Source: Cryptomeria japonica (lineage: Eukaryota > Streptophyta > Pinopsida > Cupressales > Cupressaceae). From it: a stretch of 64,000 nucleotides of DNA. Below are positions 12,250-23,431 of this stretch, in pieces. The notes beneath the pieces were generated by a model, which saw nothing but the letters and a program-made list of their open reading frames with translations, ran no database searches and was not told the DNA's origin. The stretch is from positions 569,037,095-569,101,094 of the forward strand of contig NC_081405.1 in NCBI RefSeq assembly GCF_030272615.1, read 5' to 3'. How positions within the stretch are numbered: the stretch's first letter is position 1; the number at the start of each line of letters is the position of its first letter. A program made the translations under genes and the position numbers.

Positions 12250-13168
12250 GATTAGGCTTGTATGTCCTTCTAGCTTCTTCTCTTAGTCTAGCATGTCTAT
12301 CAGGGCATCTTGAAGCCATGTGACCAATCTTATTGCAATTAAAACATTTAAAAGGTGCTTTACCTTCATACTTACTCCCAACTGGACCTTTACGCATTTT
12401 ATTTGCAAATAGTGCTTTAAGTTCTTCAAGTTCTTCATTCTCCTTCCTAGTTTCTTCAAGTTCTCTTGCAAAAAAGGCTTTCCAATCTGATTTGTCAAAT
12501 GATGGAGCGGATGATGTTGATGCTTTAAAGGCCAAATCTATCTTTATAGTAGAAACAGGACCAAATTCCTTAATTTCAAAAGCTGAAAGTTTTCCAATCA
12601 GTGTATCCCTAGTTATTGATGTATTAGGCATTGTTCTTAACTCATTTATAGTAGTAACCTTCATTTTGTATGCTGGTGGCAATCCTCTTAAAACTTTTGA
12701 AACAATTTCATCCTCACTTAAGGTTCCTCCACAACATTTAATACCCAAAACAATTTCATTTACTCTTTCCATAAAAGCAGAAATCCTTTCATCTTCTTCC
12801 ATTTTCAGATGTTCATACCTGACTCAGAAGCTTTCAAGTTTTGCAATTTTGACTGTGGAATCTCCTTCATTCAGTGTTTCCAAATGATCCCAAATAGCTT
12901 TAGTAGTAGACCTATCTAATAGTCCCATGATTTGCTGATCTGATAATATGCTCAAAAGTGCTTCTCTTGCTTTGCAATCATTTTCTTCATCTTTTGACAA
13001 GTTAGGTGGAGTAGGTTGACCTGGAGTAGCAGCAATATAACCATTCTTTGTAACATCCCAGATGTCCTTTCCAATGCAATTCAGATGTGTTTCCATTCTG
13101 ATCTTCCATATCCCATAGTTGGTTCCATCAAGTTTAGGACTGTCCTTCCTGAAATAATTAGTAGCCAT
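12233..13168 (-). pseudogene. gag of minus-strand copia
   Basis: Starts at ATG 13166-13168 (MATNYFRKDSPKLDGTNYG), the usual start of a plant copia gag with the 'LDGTNYxxWK' signature. The capsid region follows (EALLSILSD, AIWDHLETLNEG, LPPAYKMKV, SITRDTLIGKL), then one knuckle CFNCNKIGHMASRC near 12320-12361. A TGA stop after KLESF (about 12824) breaks the frame, which continues as VRYEHLKMEEDER. It would form the capsid shell and bind element RNA. This copy supplies the full capsid region that N1 and N2 lack. Confidence 0.92.
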
Positions 13169-13210
13169 TGGATCTCCTCAAGTTGTTAAACTTCTACAAA
13201 GGAGGACTTG

Positions 13211-13222
13211 GCTCTGATACCA
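13211..13222 (-). promoter_or_regulatory. primer binding site of minus-strand copia
   Basis: Reads TGGTATCAGAGC on the minus strand, two bases inside the right (5') LTR. It is complementary to the 3' end of initiator Met tRNA, the usual primer for plant copia elements. Confidence 0.9.
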
Positions 13223-13224
13223 AT

Positions 13225-14289
13225 TGTTAGGTCCCGGAGACAACTAAGAGGGGGGGGGGGTGAATCAGTTGTCAAATAAATTCAAACCAAAACAACTTAA
13301 CCAACTTAGTGCTTAATACCGGTAAACTAGTTAAGTATGTTGGTAGACAATTTTTAACACTTATTTGCTATACCGGTAAAGATTAATGCATGAAACATAA
13401 ACACAAAGTCATCCACAACACATAACACTAATATTTGTACGTGGAAACCCTATAAGGGGAAAAACCATAGTAGGAAACCTTACCCACAATCAGATGATAC
13501 TACTGCAAATAGTAAGTGTACATAAATGGGGTCTGCACATGCAGAAAGGCCAAGCACCTACAGCTCCCTACTCAAATACAAATGGGAGTCACACTAAATA
13601 CAATTTGGATGGTTAAATCCAGTAAGAATGTACTGCTTGAAATAGCATCTTTATATGTTGGATTCAGTACCGATGTAATGCTGATATGCCTTCACAAAAC
13701 CCAAGCTTCACCTTCAAATGATGTCTTCATGTATAGCTCTTCTTAATCTCACATATCTCTTCACAATATACCTTCTTCGCATTTCACACTTGATCTTATA
13801 ATTAAGATCTTACGTTTATACCATAACCTAAGACCAATTTTAGTAGGTCAGCTCTACAAAATATTACAATAAAAGCATTTTACAAACAATATAGTATCTG
13901 GTGCAATAACCGATTAAACATGTCGGCTTAAAGCATTTACAACAATAATTAATCATCTCCATAGTGTGCCATGCTGATTTGGAAAAGATAAACCTGCCAG
14001 TGTAACCCTAGGTAACCCTAGACCTATTTGCCGGTAAAAGCAAATATGAAAATATGAATATACCAATGATTTATTCTTCAAAATAAAGTGTCCATACGAT
14101 GTCTTCAACATTACCAGGTGTCTTCCATATCATTCCAAGTGTCGGTGATCATTGTATCTTGTCAGTGAACCATATACCAGTAAGTTTACAATAGTTACTT
14201 GCTTGCCAATGAATGCTGCTGGATCTCCAAAGTGCTAGTATTTTAGTTGGTGTTGACATCAATGACAAAACCATACCAAAATACCAACA
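13225..14289 (-). repeat. 5' LTR of minus-strand copia
   Basis: Plus-strand ends TGTTAGGTCC and ATACCAACA, next to the duplication AGTTT at 14290. It matches 3689-4756. It would carry the element promoter on the minus strand. CGGTA/CGGTG motifs recur. A poly-G run after CTAAGAG near the start is shared with the other copia LTRs here. Confidence 0.92.
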
Positions 14290-15457
14290 AGTTTACATTG
14301 AACAACCTAATGGATTTTCATTGACAAATGATAAAGATATGCTTTGCAGATTAAGGAAAGCTTTATATGAATTGAAGCAAGCTCCTAGAGCTTGGTATGC
14401 AAGATTGGACAAATATCTTATGAAGCTTGGTTACACTAAAGGTAATGGTGACAAAAACTTATATTTCAAAGTGACTAATGAAGACATTTTGGTTATTGAC
14501 GTTTTTGTTGATGACATCATTTTTGGAGGAGAAGATGGATTGTGTAAAGACTTTTCTAACAAGATGCAAGAAGAATTTGAAATTTCTATGATTGGGGAGA
14601 TAAAATTCTTCTTAGGACTGAAGATTTCATAGACTAATAAAGATATATTCTTATGTCAATCAAAGTATTTGAAGGAATTACTGAAGAAATTTGGTGTGGA
14701 AAACTCTAAACTAGTAAGTACTCCTATGACTACAACTGATAAACTATCATTGAAGGATGATTCGACTCTTGTTAATCTAACAAGATACAAATCTATGATT
14801 GAAGGTTTACTGTATTTGACACAAACAAGACCTGATTTAATGAATGTAGTGTGTATTGTTTCAATATTTTAGAGTAATCCTACAGAAAATCATGAATCAG
14901 CAGTAAAAAGGATTTTCTGGTATTTACAAGGTACAACAAATCTTGGTTTATGGTATCCTAAAGATGAAATTTTTGAGTTATGTGCATACACCGATGCTAA
15001 TTGGGCAAGAGATGTAGATGGCATAAAGAGCACTACCGGTGGGGTATTCTTTCTTGGTAGAAAATTGATTTCATGGTTGAGCAAGAAATAGAGTTGTACA
15101 TCATTATCAACAACAAAACCAAAATATGTTGCAGCAGCAACCAACTGTACTCAAGTATTATGGATTAAAAAAATGTTGAAGGACATAAAGGTAAAATGCA
15201 AAGAACCTATAATCATCTATTGTGATAATATGCCAGCAATTGATATATCTATGAATCCGGTATTTCACTCTAAAACTAAACATGTTTCTATCAAATACAA
15301 TTTTTTGAAAGAGAATGTTGAAGCAAAAGAAATGAGATTGGTTTATGTGAATACCAAATTGAAAATTGCAAATATTTTTACTAAGCCTTTTCCTAAGGAC
15401 ACTTTTGAATATCTCAGAGAGCAACTTGGGGTCATACCCTCACTGGTAGAGACTTAG
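14290..15457 (+). pseudogene. RT C-terminal part and RNase H of interrupted plus-strand copia
   Basis: Continues the frame broken at 3688: [35 protein letters not shown], the catalytic FVDDIIFGG near 14510, KFGVENSKLVSTPMTT, then RNase H (YTDANWARD, IYCDNMPAI, ANIFTKPFP). It ends at the expected GVIPSLVET stop (15455-15457). Stops after LGLKIS (14630), after VSIF (about 14871) and after LSKK (15090) break it. The join between 3688 and 14294 keeps the frame once one AGTTT copy is discounted, which proves the interrupting element arrived later. Confidence 0.9.
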
Positions 15458-15835
15458 ACAGTTGATGCTTGACATCAAACCAACAGAATTTACAGAGAAA
15501 CATTTTTCTAGTTTTGATGGAGGAGAGATACTTCTCAGGGGGAGTAGTTGGTTAAGTTGGTATTTTGGTTCTATGAACTGATTTTATCTGGTATTTGTAT
15601 TGCTTTGGAATTTCATGTCAAAGGGGGAGAGATATCTATGGAGAAACATTGAACACACTATCCTTTGGGGATAGATTATTCATTAGGGGAGAGATTGTTA
15701 CTCTCTGCATTTGTATTTTGATTTCTGGTATTGATCTATTCTGGAGATTGTTGGTTTTTGGTCTATTGGCATTTCTGCTTTGGCACTTAGATGTTTTTTC
15801 CATCTTGTGTTGCCATCAATGCCAAAAGGGGAGAT
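15458..15835 (+). promoter_or_regulatory. PPT array of plus-strand copia
   Basis: Purine tracts at about 15537-15546 (AGGGGGAGTAG), 15620-15632 (AAAGGGGGAGAGA), 15687-15695 and 15823-15835 (AAAAGGGGAGAT). The last abuts the LTR and is the likely plus-strand primer. The others reproduce the Sirevirus-type PPT array, two of them preceded by a 'GTCAA/GCCAA' phrase. Confidence 0.75.
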
Positions 15836-16880
15836 TGTTGGTATTATGAATATGTTATATTATTTTTGTCATTGATGTCAACACTTATCAACTCTTATCC
15901 TTCTAGAGATCTTTGATTATGTTCATTGGCAAGGTCAGTGACTTATGCACAGTCTTCAGTATTTGGTTCACCGACAGGTTATATTGTTCACCAACACTGA
16001 GGATGACCTGTTATCATCTAGAGATCACTTGGTTATGTCAAAGACATGGTTTGGACACTTGTTTTTGTAGATTTGGTTATTGGTCTAACCGGGTTGACAT
16101 ATTTTCTATTACCAACAAATTGGTCTAGGTTATGGACCGACATGCGTTATCTATTCTAGATCAGCATGACACGTTATGGAGATGGTTTAATAAATTAATA
16201 TTGTTGTTAAGCCAACATGATGCATTGCATCTTGACTTGCTGTAATTAATTTTATTGTATTATTCTTAGTAAGCCGATCTCCACATTTGGTCTTAGGTTT
16301 TGGTATATATGTAAGATCTCAATTGTGAGATTCATATAGAGGTGGTATGTAATAAGGTATTATAAGGTTGTGATATTTGATATATGTGAATATAAGAATA
16401 TCTTCTCATGTAGACATCATTTGAAGATTCAAGAAAGGTTTGAAGAAGACAATCAGAGCTTAACCAATACTGAATCCATCATTGGAGATGCTACTTTGAG
16501 TAGTACATCATCATTGAATTTAATCATCCAATTGTAGTCAGTGTGACTCCTATTTTGTGATTGAGTAGTGAGCTCTAGGTTGCTGGACTTTTTGAATGTG
16601 CAGACCCCATTTGTAAACACATACTATCTATAGTAGTATCATCTGATTATGGGTAAGGTTTCCCACTATGTTTTTTCCCCTTACAGGGTTTCCATGTATA
16701 GATCTTAGTGTTATTTGTTGTGGATATTGTTTCTCTTTCTTTTTCATGCATTAAGTTTCATTGGTACTGTTATTAACTATTAAACTATTAACCGGCATTA
16801 AGTTTGGTTAAGTTGTATTTGAGATAAATTATTAGACAACTCATTCACCCCCCCCTCTCAGTTACCTCTGGGTCCTAACA
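15836..16880 (+). repeat. 3' LTR of plus-strand copia
   Basis: Starts TGTTGGTATTATG directly after the polypurine tract and ends CCTAACA at 16880. It is closely similar to the solo LTR at 23514-24635, so the two are one family. It has a TATA-like GTATATATG near 16302, the shared 'CCCCTTACAGGGTTTCCATG' block near 16677-16696 and a C-run before CTCTCAG near the end. The matching 5' LTR is absent from the window. Confidence 0.88.
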
Positions 16881-17317
16881 ACAACATGCACATGAATGAG
16901 ATGTCAAACCATCTTCATCCGCGTCAGTGTCTATACTAGAACATACACCCTAGCAGGTGGCACACATATACTGAATAGGTTGGCCTGTGCCAAATGATGC
17001 ATGAGGTGACATTGATGAAGGAGGTGCCATAGGTGCTGGTACATCCTTTGCTTTGACCAATTGTGTGCCATGCTAAACAATGACATCAGTGAATGATGTA
17101 GATTCCTGAAGAGTCTATAACTCCATAGACTCCTTCAAGGATAAAGGGATAGTGAAATGAACCATGGGTTTAGAAGATGTATGCCTCCTATGGTGTGGTT
17201 GTGCCACCCTATGGGCCCTAGGTCTATCCTACACAGAGCTTCTCCCACTACCTTGAATGACTGGATATCAAATTAATTCAGCTTCTCACCGAGGATAAGC
17301 TGACAATACAAATTTCT
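16881..17317. other. unassigned flank right of the copia LTR
   Basis: Minus-strand translation shows many stops and no family I recognise. It may be the decayed 3' continuation of the minus-strand ORF at 17318-17959. Nothing else can be supported here. Confidence 0.3.
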
Positions 17318-17959
17318 CTAAAAATATAGAGGCACCTCCCAATTATTACAAGATGGTTGGTCAAAGACCATATACCACCGATCCCAAAAATCTTCTTTCA
17401 GCCTAGCATGAACACACCACTGTATAGGAAACTGAGTCGTATTTAGTTCTAGGTTGTTAGTGGTAATAGGATCAATGAAAAGAGCACATATGTCAGCTTT
17501 AAGTATGCCCTTTTCATTCACTTGATCATATAACAACCCATCCACATAAAATATTTGACATCTATCCCTCCATGAACCCCATTTTGTAACCTCCCTAGAT
17601 ACCTCATTTGCACTATTGGTCATTGTTTCTAGCATTGTGGCAAGGGTTGAGTGGTGCTCAAGACTAGAGGACCTCAACCTATTCACCAATATAGAAATTT
17701 GGGCACTATTCTATGTAAGGTGATTGATGAGATACTCTTATGTGGCATCTACATGATCTAATGGAGGACGTGGAGGGTTTAGGGGTGGCAGTGGTTGTTG
17801 AGGAGCAACATTTTGAGGATTTTGTGGTTGTGGAGCAACATCTTGAGGGTTTTATTGTTGCTCATGTGTAATGTTTATAGGGTTTGCTTGTGTTGCTTAT
17901 GCAGGAGGAGGTCTTTGTTGTCTATTTTGTTTTTGGGGATTTCTTTTAGAATCTAACAT
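17318..17959 (-). pseudogene. unrecognised proline-rich ORF with a C-terminal globular part
   Basis: From ATG 17957-17959 the minus strand reads MLDSKRNPQKQNRQQRPPPA, then a stop, a Pro/Gln-rich low-complexity part with repeated NPQ(D/N)VAPQ, further stops, and a 123-codon open stretch to 17318 with Trp- and Cys-rich segments (WGSWRDRCQIFYVDGLLYDQ; WCVHARLKEDFWDRWYMVF). I do not recognise the family. A transposable-element protein or a decayed gene fragment are both possible. An AG just upstream (TTATGTTAG) and a possible donor near 18046 hint at an intron, but the predicted join does not keep an open frame. Confidence 0.4.
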
Positions 17960-18249
17960 AAAATTAATAAAAAAAACTCAAATCAATTAAAAAACCCTAC
18001 TTCAATTAAAATGCTAAAAAAATAAAATCAAACCAATCAAATCTTACCTGTGTTGATGGGGTGCCATTGTTGAAAATTGCTCTTAATGCTAAGAAAATCC
18101 AAAATGATACCAAACCCGCATGGGTTCTGTGTTTTTTTGGCTTCCTCTTTCTACCATTCCATGGGTTTTGGCATTGAAAAATGGCCAAAATAAATGGGTT
18201 ACAAAAAAATAACACAACATAAACATATTCTCAGATTTGCTAATTAAAC
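17960..18249 (-). other. short AT-rich stretch upstream of the proline-rich ORF
   Basis: On the minus strand it includes ATGGCACCCCATCAACACAG followed by GTAAGA (about 18046-18070), which looks like a short first exon and a splice donor. No homology is recognised. The exon call is speculative. Confidence 0.2.
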
Positions 18250-19060
18250 ATGAAATCATAGATCAACAACACATCATTAACACACATAACACCAAGATTT
18301 TTTACGTGTAAAATCCTGTTAGGGTAAAAACCATGGTGGGGATGAACCCATAAAATAGTTATACTCGGTTAGAAGTATTACAATGGGGAATGCACATGCA
18401 TTTAGGCACACTTCCTAGAGTCCACTACTCAAAAAAAAGTCTTATTGCCTAGGGAAGGCTCACTACCTATACAAACAATCTTGGATCACATCCGAAAATC
18501 ATGAACTAAGAAATAGCATCTCCTTAATGCTTGGTTGAGTCCCATTAAAGCACAAAACCAATTTATTTTTCATACTTCTTCTTTGCCTTCAAAAGATGTA
18601 TACACACAATGAACATACATACTCATCCACACATCCATAGCTATGCTCAAATAAAAAGATATTATAATTATTCATACATGTCATCAACCTTGGAGAAATC
18701 AACCAGGTGGGCTCAACACCCATCAACTAATTACAAAAATACAAACACACTTAATACAATATTACATGTAGACCAAGCAATGTTGGTCAAGACATAGCAC
18801 AAACCCAAATATTTCACCTCGAACATGTTATATCCTAAAAACTTATGCCTCAAACATCTGCAACATGCTACAAGCATCTGGTCGACCAAGAACATGAAGA
18901 ATACCAACACACCGAAGGAAAATATCAATTATGAGCTCAACGATCAATGCGGAACACCAAAACAAAAGGCACACGATTCAAAAACATCCACAAGAATCAT
19001 GAATTACCATAGAAACATCTCCACCAACACAAATTACTAGAAAAATTGGTGGGCAAGGTT
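18250..19060 (-). repeat. decayed copia LTR relic
   Basis: Contains diverged versions of the blocks found in the other minus-oriented LTRs: 'ACATAACACCAAGATTTTTTACGTG', 'GGGTAAAAACCATGGTGGGGA' (read in parts, 18290-18342), 'CCTAGAGTCCACTACTCAA' (18412-18430) and 'AAATAGCATCTCC' (18509-18521). No intact ends or target duplication were found, so it is a truncated relic with approximate limits. Confidence 0.55.
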
Positions 19061-19062
19061 GT

Positions 19063-19330
19063 TGATGTCACAACTTGCACCATTTAAATTCTTTTTACTA
19101 TCAAACTGGGGTGTGTCTAAAAACTATTTGCAATAAGGAGATATTCTATTTTGGGGATTTTTGCACTATAAAATAGTGACTTTGGTTAGATCATACTCCT
19201 TTAGTAGTTGTCAAGAGCTTTCTCTTGTGATTGATTATTAAGACTAAAAGACACTTTATTAACGTAAATTAATGAAACCAACTATCCTAGGAAGAATTAA
19301 GATTTGGTATCAAGAGTTCAAGCTGAAAAA
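19063..19330 (+). repeat. possible short gypsy-type LTR with PBS
   Basis: A segment with a TATA-like CACTATAAAATAGTG (about 19161-19175) ends before TTTGGTATCAAGAG (about 19311-19324), which resembles a Met tRNA primer site. A short reading frame from ATG 19346 (MELSNPKIE, then a stop) follows. This could be the 5' end of a Reina-like chromovirus. No second LTR copy is present, so the call is weak. Confidence 0.3.
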
Positions 19331-19790
19331 AGTTAAGATTTAACCATGGAATTATCTAATCCAAAAATTGAATAACTTCTAATTTCCTATGAATTTAAAT
19401 CTATAATTAAATGTTAAAAAATGAACCTATTTTACATTTGCATGAAATGAAACCTATATTATGAGTGCGAGAAATGAAATCTAGTTTAATAAACATGAAA
19501 GCAACTAAATTCCATGATTTAATCTAACAATGTTTTTTCTCTTTTCTTAAAACCAAATTCATCATCTTGATAATTATTCATGGAAACAGATTGCATTTAT
19601 TGAAAATGAAATAAACAAAGATGAAAAATAAAATTTCTTAATATTCATCGACCAAAACATCATTTGCATGAAGAATGGATAACTAAAACTTTTGCAATCA
19701 AATTCTTAGTTACTCAGAATTCTTCGTCATGTAAACCTAATATAATGAAATCAAATTTAATGCACCTAACTGAAAATGAAAAAGAAATAA
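19331..19790. other. AT-rich stretch without a recognised feature
   Basis: Six-frame reading gives only short frames. The phrases ATGAAA and AAATGAAA recur. It could be the decayed interior of the element suspected at 19063 or unique DNA flanking the chromovirus LTR. Confidence 0.3.
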
Positions 19791-22149
19791 TGCAAGAATT
19801 ACCTCCCTTCAATTGAGCGGGCCCTGCTCTTCCTCTAGTGGGATCCAAACACAAGAATTCTTAGATAAACTTTGCTTTTCATTGAAGTATACTTCCAAGA
19901 GGAAGTAAAATAGGCTACAAAATATGAGACTCTATAGATGACTAACATACTGAATTGATTTCTATTTCTAAGTATCTTTGTTGAAGAAATAAAGGGGATA
20001 TTTATACATATCCTTTATTCAAATTCAAACTAAGGTTACCCGCTTAAAGTAGAATAACAATTACAAAACTGAATTGAAGAAGACTTAACATGAAAATAAA
20101 TAACTCTAGAGAGAAGGTAAATTTCTCAGAGACAACTGAGAAACTATGTGCAGAGAAGATCAAGGGGATCTTCTATTTGGAATGTGTAGCGTCGTAAATT
20201 GTATGCACTTGCTAGGGTGGTACAATTTCACACCTAGTTTAGCACCCGCCTTGGCGCATTTTGCATTTTGCATTGCATTTCCCTTTTAGCACTTAATTAA
20301 TCAAATTAATTAGGTCTAAGGTTTTATTTCATCATCTTCCACATCATAAAGTTGGGCCCTTTTCATTAAAGTGTGCCCCTTTCATTTTATTCTTCCAATA
20401 CATCATTTAATCTAAAACCCTAATTAGGTCTTATTTTGAACTTGGGGGCTTGATTTCGGGGGTCAAAACATCTCGAAATCACCTGTAACTTCAGGATTCT
20501 CTCTAAAATCATCATATCCGACGGCCCTGAAAATTTGGTGAAAATTTGTCGGGACCGTGGCGCCCGGTGCACAAGGTCCCGGACATTTTTCCCGAAATTT
20601 TGGGAGCACGATCCAATCATAAAATAAAGCTTAACCCCAAGAAATTGGCGGGATATTCAATCTCTAGGTCGGCCAAAAGTTGAAATTAAGACCTAGGGTT
20701 TCATACATAAGAGCTCTCTTTCTTCATTTGAAAGGATCGGAATTTTGGCTTTCGAGGACCTTCTATGCAGCGAAAGAGCAGATCTTTGAAGACTTCAACA
20801 ACATTCAACATCCTTCTATCAAGCATTTATCAATTTCATTCATCCATTTAGGGCTTGGAAGACATTGAAGAACAATAGGAGATTACCGACTGAAGATGGG
20901 CTTGTACTCCTCCCTTGAGGGTTGGGTATGATTTCATGTTGTTTTCATGTCTTTGCATAAGCTTCAATATATCCTTTATTCATGCTTTAGATCACTTTGC
21001 ATCTTGATTTAGAGCATTTATATTATCATTTACAAGCAATTAGGGTTTACTTTCTAGGTTGCTCTAGTTTGCTTTCTTGCATTTAAGGACCTTGCACACA
21101 CACTAGGTCTGCACACACAATACATTTTACAATACAACTTGGCTATTCGTGGAGGTGGAAATCACCGAAGCGGGGGTTTGACTAAGGCAAAACCCTATAT
21201 AGCCGCCCACCACACCTTTTCAGATATAAGTGCAGGTTTCAGAATCCGGACGACGCCGCAAGTTACAGATCCGGAAGAAGCAGACGGAGACCGAACTTCA
21301 CACCAAATCTCAGAACAAAAGACCAGGACAGGGGCGTGGGGCGCCCTAGTCCCTGGGACAGGGGCGCTGGGTGCCCTGGTCCTTCTGACAGCAGTTTTCA
21401 TCATTTTTGACAGCTTTGCAAAATAGCAGTTTCCGGAGCAGTTTCAGGGGCAGAATCAGGACAGTGGCGCCCGCGCCCCCATCCCGAACATTTTCAGTCA
21501 GATTTTAACTCTGGGTACGCGTTTGCATTCTTGTCTTGTCCTTGTGCTTATAGCTTTCCATTGTTTAAGTTCAATTCTGCAATCTTATTATTAGTTCATA
21601 CTTGCACTTTGGGGTTAGGGATTGAACTTGCATCATTTCATCTTTCAATTACAACAAAGGAATAGAAATCCTAATAGGTAGCCCATGGCTCTCTCTTCCA
21701 CAAGAAGAAGTAGCCAATTGTGTGATACCTCTAGGATCTTTCGTATTCCACAAGTGTGTGGTTGAAAGTGAGATTAGGGCATGTTTGCTTAGTGTCACTT
21801 TTTCTCCCACACAGAATGATCAAGGATTATCATCAATTTTCCGGCAATCGAACTAGACTAGCCTACTTGTTAACTTAAAACACATTCAAGAATGCATTTA
21901 TGAAGATAGAACACAATATATTCATATTATTTTGATCATTTAACCACCCATTCATATATATAAGTAGAAAGTAAAACATTTTTAATCCAAAGATACTTAT
22001 TTCTAATATTTTCCCTAATAAGAAACATATAATAGTAGAAAAGAGTAAACATGCACACATTTAAATATGCCACCAGACATATTAGCCCATAAACATTAAA
22101 AGTTGAAGTATAAAGTATGATTAAAAGTTTCATGATGATGCACTCATCA
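19791..22149 (-). repeat. 3' LTR of minus-strand chromovirus, split by a solo LTR
   Basis: On the minus strand the LTR begins TGATGAGTGCATC at 22149, directly after a purine tract (22150-22163). It is interrupted by the solo LTR at 20185-21813 and resumes at 20184. A TATA-like GTATAAATATCCCC lies near 20000-20013 on the minus strand. The far end is uncertain; I place it at 19791, where the strand would end TTCTTGCA. No 5' LTR partner lies in the window, so the boundary could not be checked. Confidence 0.5.
20185..21813 (+). mobile_element. solo LTR, 1629 bp
   Basis: Begins TGTAGCGTCGTAAATT and ends CCCACACA, with perfect 5-bp duplications GAATG (20180-20184 and 21814-21818). Its first 600 or so bases match the LTR fragment at 55423-56045. 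No coding region is visible. The sequence has GC-rich parts (about 21230-21480) with a repeated 'GACAGGGGCGYKGGG' phrase. It probably belongs to a gypsy family and was reduced by LTR-LTR recombination. Confidence 0.88.
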
Positions 22150-22163
22150 TTTCTCCCCCTCCT
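22150..22163 (-). promoter_or_regulatory. polypurine tract of chromovirus
   Basis: Minus-strand reading AGGAGGGGGAGAAA directly before the LTR start TGATGAG. The position fits the plus-strand primer of the chromovirus. Confidence 0.65.
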
Positions 22164-23431
22164 ATCCTGAGCCATGTCCTCATGGTTGATCTAGTATATA
22201 TCTATTTTGCATTTCAATCCATAAGACTAGATCTAGATGATTGAAATTGTATTGTTGATATTTTTGAGGGGGTTCATATCCATTCCACTACTCTACATCC
22301 TCTGTCCATTCTCTTAAATCTTCCCTTGCAAAATTATTTGGTGCATCCAACTATGGTACATGCATGAGGAGTAATGGAGTTGTGAACTTCATTCCAACCC
22401 ATTTAATATCCTTCTCTTCCTTAATCCATATGATTGACCTTACACTATTAAGACTCTAGGTAATTTTAATACAGGACATAGGTTCCCTCCTTCTTAATGG
22501 AATTGGAATGGTATTATACTTGGTTTTGGATGCCTGTAATTCTTGATAGGGTAGTTGGTTTAGAAGATCTCAGAATGCTCTTATACTAGCAATCAAATTA
22601 TTACTATAAGTGTGATGCAGTCATTGATTAGGAGGGACCTCAAAGAGATCAATCAAGACCGAGAAGAAAGAGTAAACATAATGGAAACAAGAGGCTATGA
22701 TGGAGGCAATGTAGAACTAAATATATTAGATCATGAAAAATTAGTATAGATTACCGATAACATCTGGGTTATAGATTCGGCTCACTGGCCTTCTACAAAC
22801 ATGCTTAATTACCAAACAGGTCACTCCCATACCTCTAAACCTAAGATCTTTCTACTATATTCTATCTGGGTTTTTCTAACTCCCTATTATAATGCTCAAT
22901 TAAAATGATTTTTATGATTCAAAGGGATACAGTCAGCCCAAAAAGGATCAAATGTCAAAGACCAAGATCAAACATGTAAGACCAATAGGTTAGCCTCCGC
23001 TAAAGAGATTCCTCTGAAAAATCCAAATGATGAAGTGCAGATCAAAGAGAAGGTCAGCCACACACCAAGGAACATCAAAATCAATGCACAAGGCTCCACA
23101 ATCTACATAAGGGATCCGGTAGATTCACCAATGCAAATAGGTCCAAACGGTTTCGATGCTAGAAAACTATCTCAGAATCCATAATTGATAGCTTGCCAAA
23201 AAATAATCCAAATGCTCCATAGTTTAGGAATAAGGAATATGATCATGTCTTCAAGAAAAATACAACTCCACAAGATCAGGTGAGCCAATGCAAGAAAATG
23301 TAGAATGAAATGCTAAAATTGCAAAATAGGAAAACAAACCAAAAAGGAAATATTTTTGGTTGATGCAAGATTTCCAAGAACCGAGGATGCTCCTATATCA
23401 GACATTCAGGGTTGTTGAAAAATTGAGTCTC
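22164..23431. other. unresolved stretch between chromovirus pol and its PPT
   Basis: At about 1.27 kb it is longer than the usual 3' untranslated region of a chromovirus. Plus-strand frames with some coding character appear at about 22617-22745 (RRDLKEINQDREERVNI) and 22920-23160 (IKEKVSHTPRNIKINAQGS, YIRDPVDSPMQIGP), broken by stops. I do not recognise the family. An old insertion is likely, but no ends were found. Confidence 0.35.

Larger units (their letters stand above)
3689..14289 (-). mobile_element. full-length minus-strand copia element
   Basis: Flanked by perfect 5-bp duplications AGTTT (3684-3688 and 14290-14294). It has LTRs 3689-4756 and 13225-14289, a PBS next to the right LTR, gag-pol on the minus strand and polypurine tracts next to the left LTR. 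It interrupts the RT codons of a plus-strand relative, whose reading resumes in frame past 14294. A solo LTR at 5156-9008 splits its 3' noncoding region. Order gag, protease, integrase, RT, RNase H places it in Ty1/copia; the PPT array suggests the Sirevirus group. Confidence 0.92.

Noticed and set aside
12333-12887. 184-codon plus-strand open frame, hydrophobic and Ser-rich
   Set aside because: Antisense of the copia gag at 12233-13168. Ser/Leu-rich shadows are expected opposite Glu/Lys-rich coding sequence.
18609-19040. Small frames of 62-71 codons
   Set aside because: Lie within the decayed LTR relic; low-complexity His/Tyr/Asn/Thr content and no homology.
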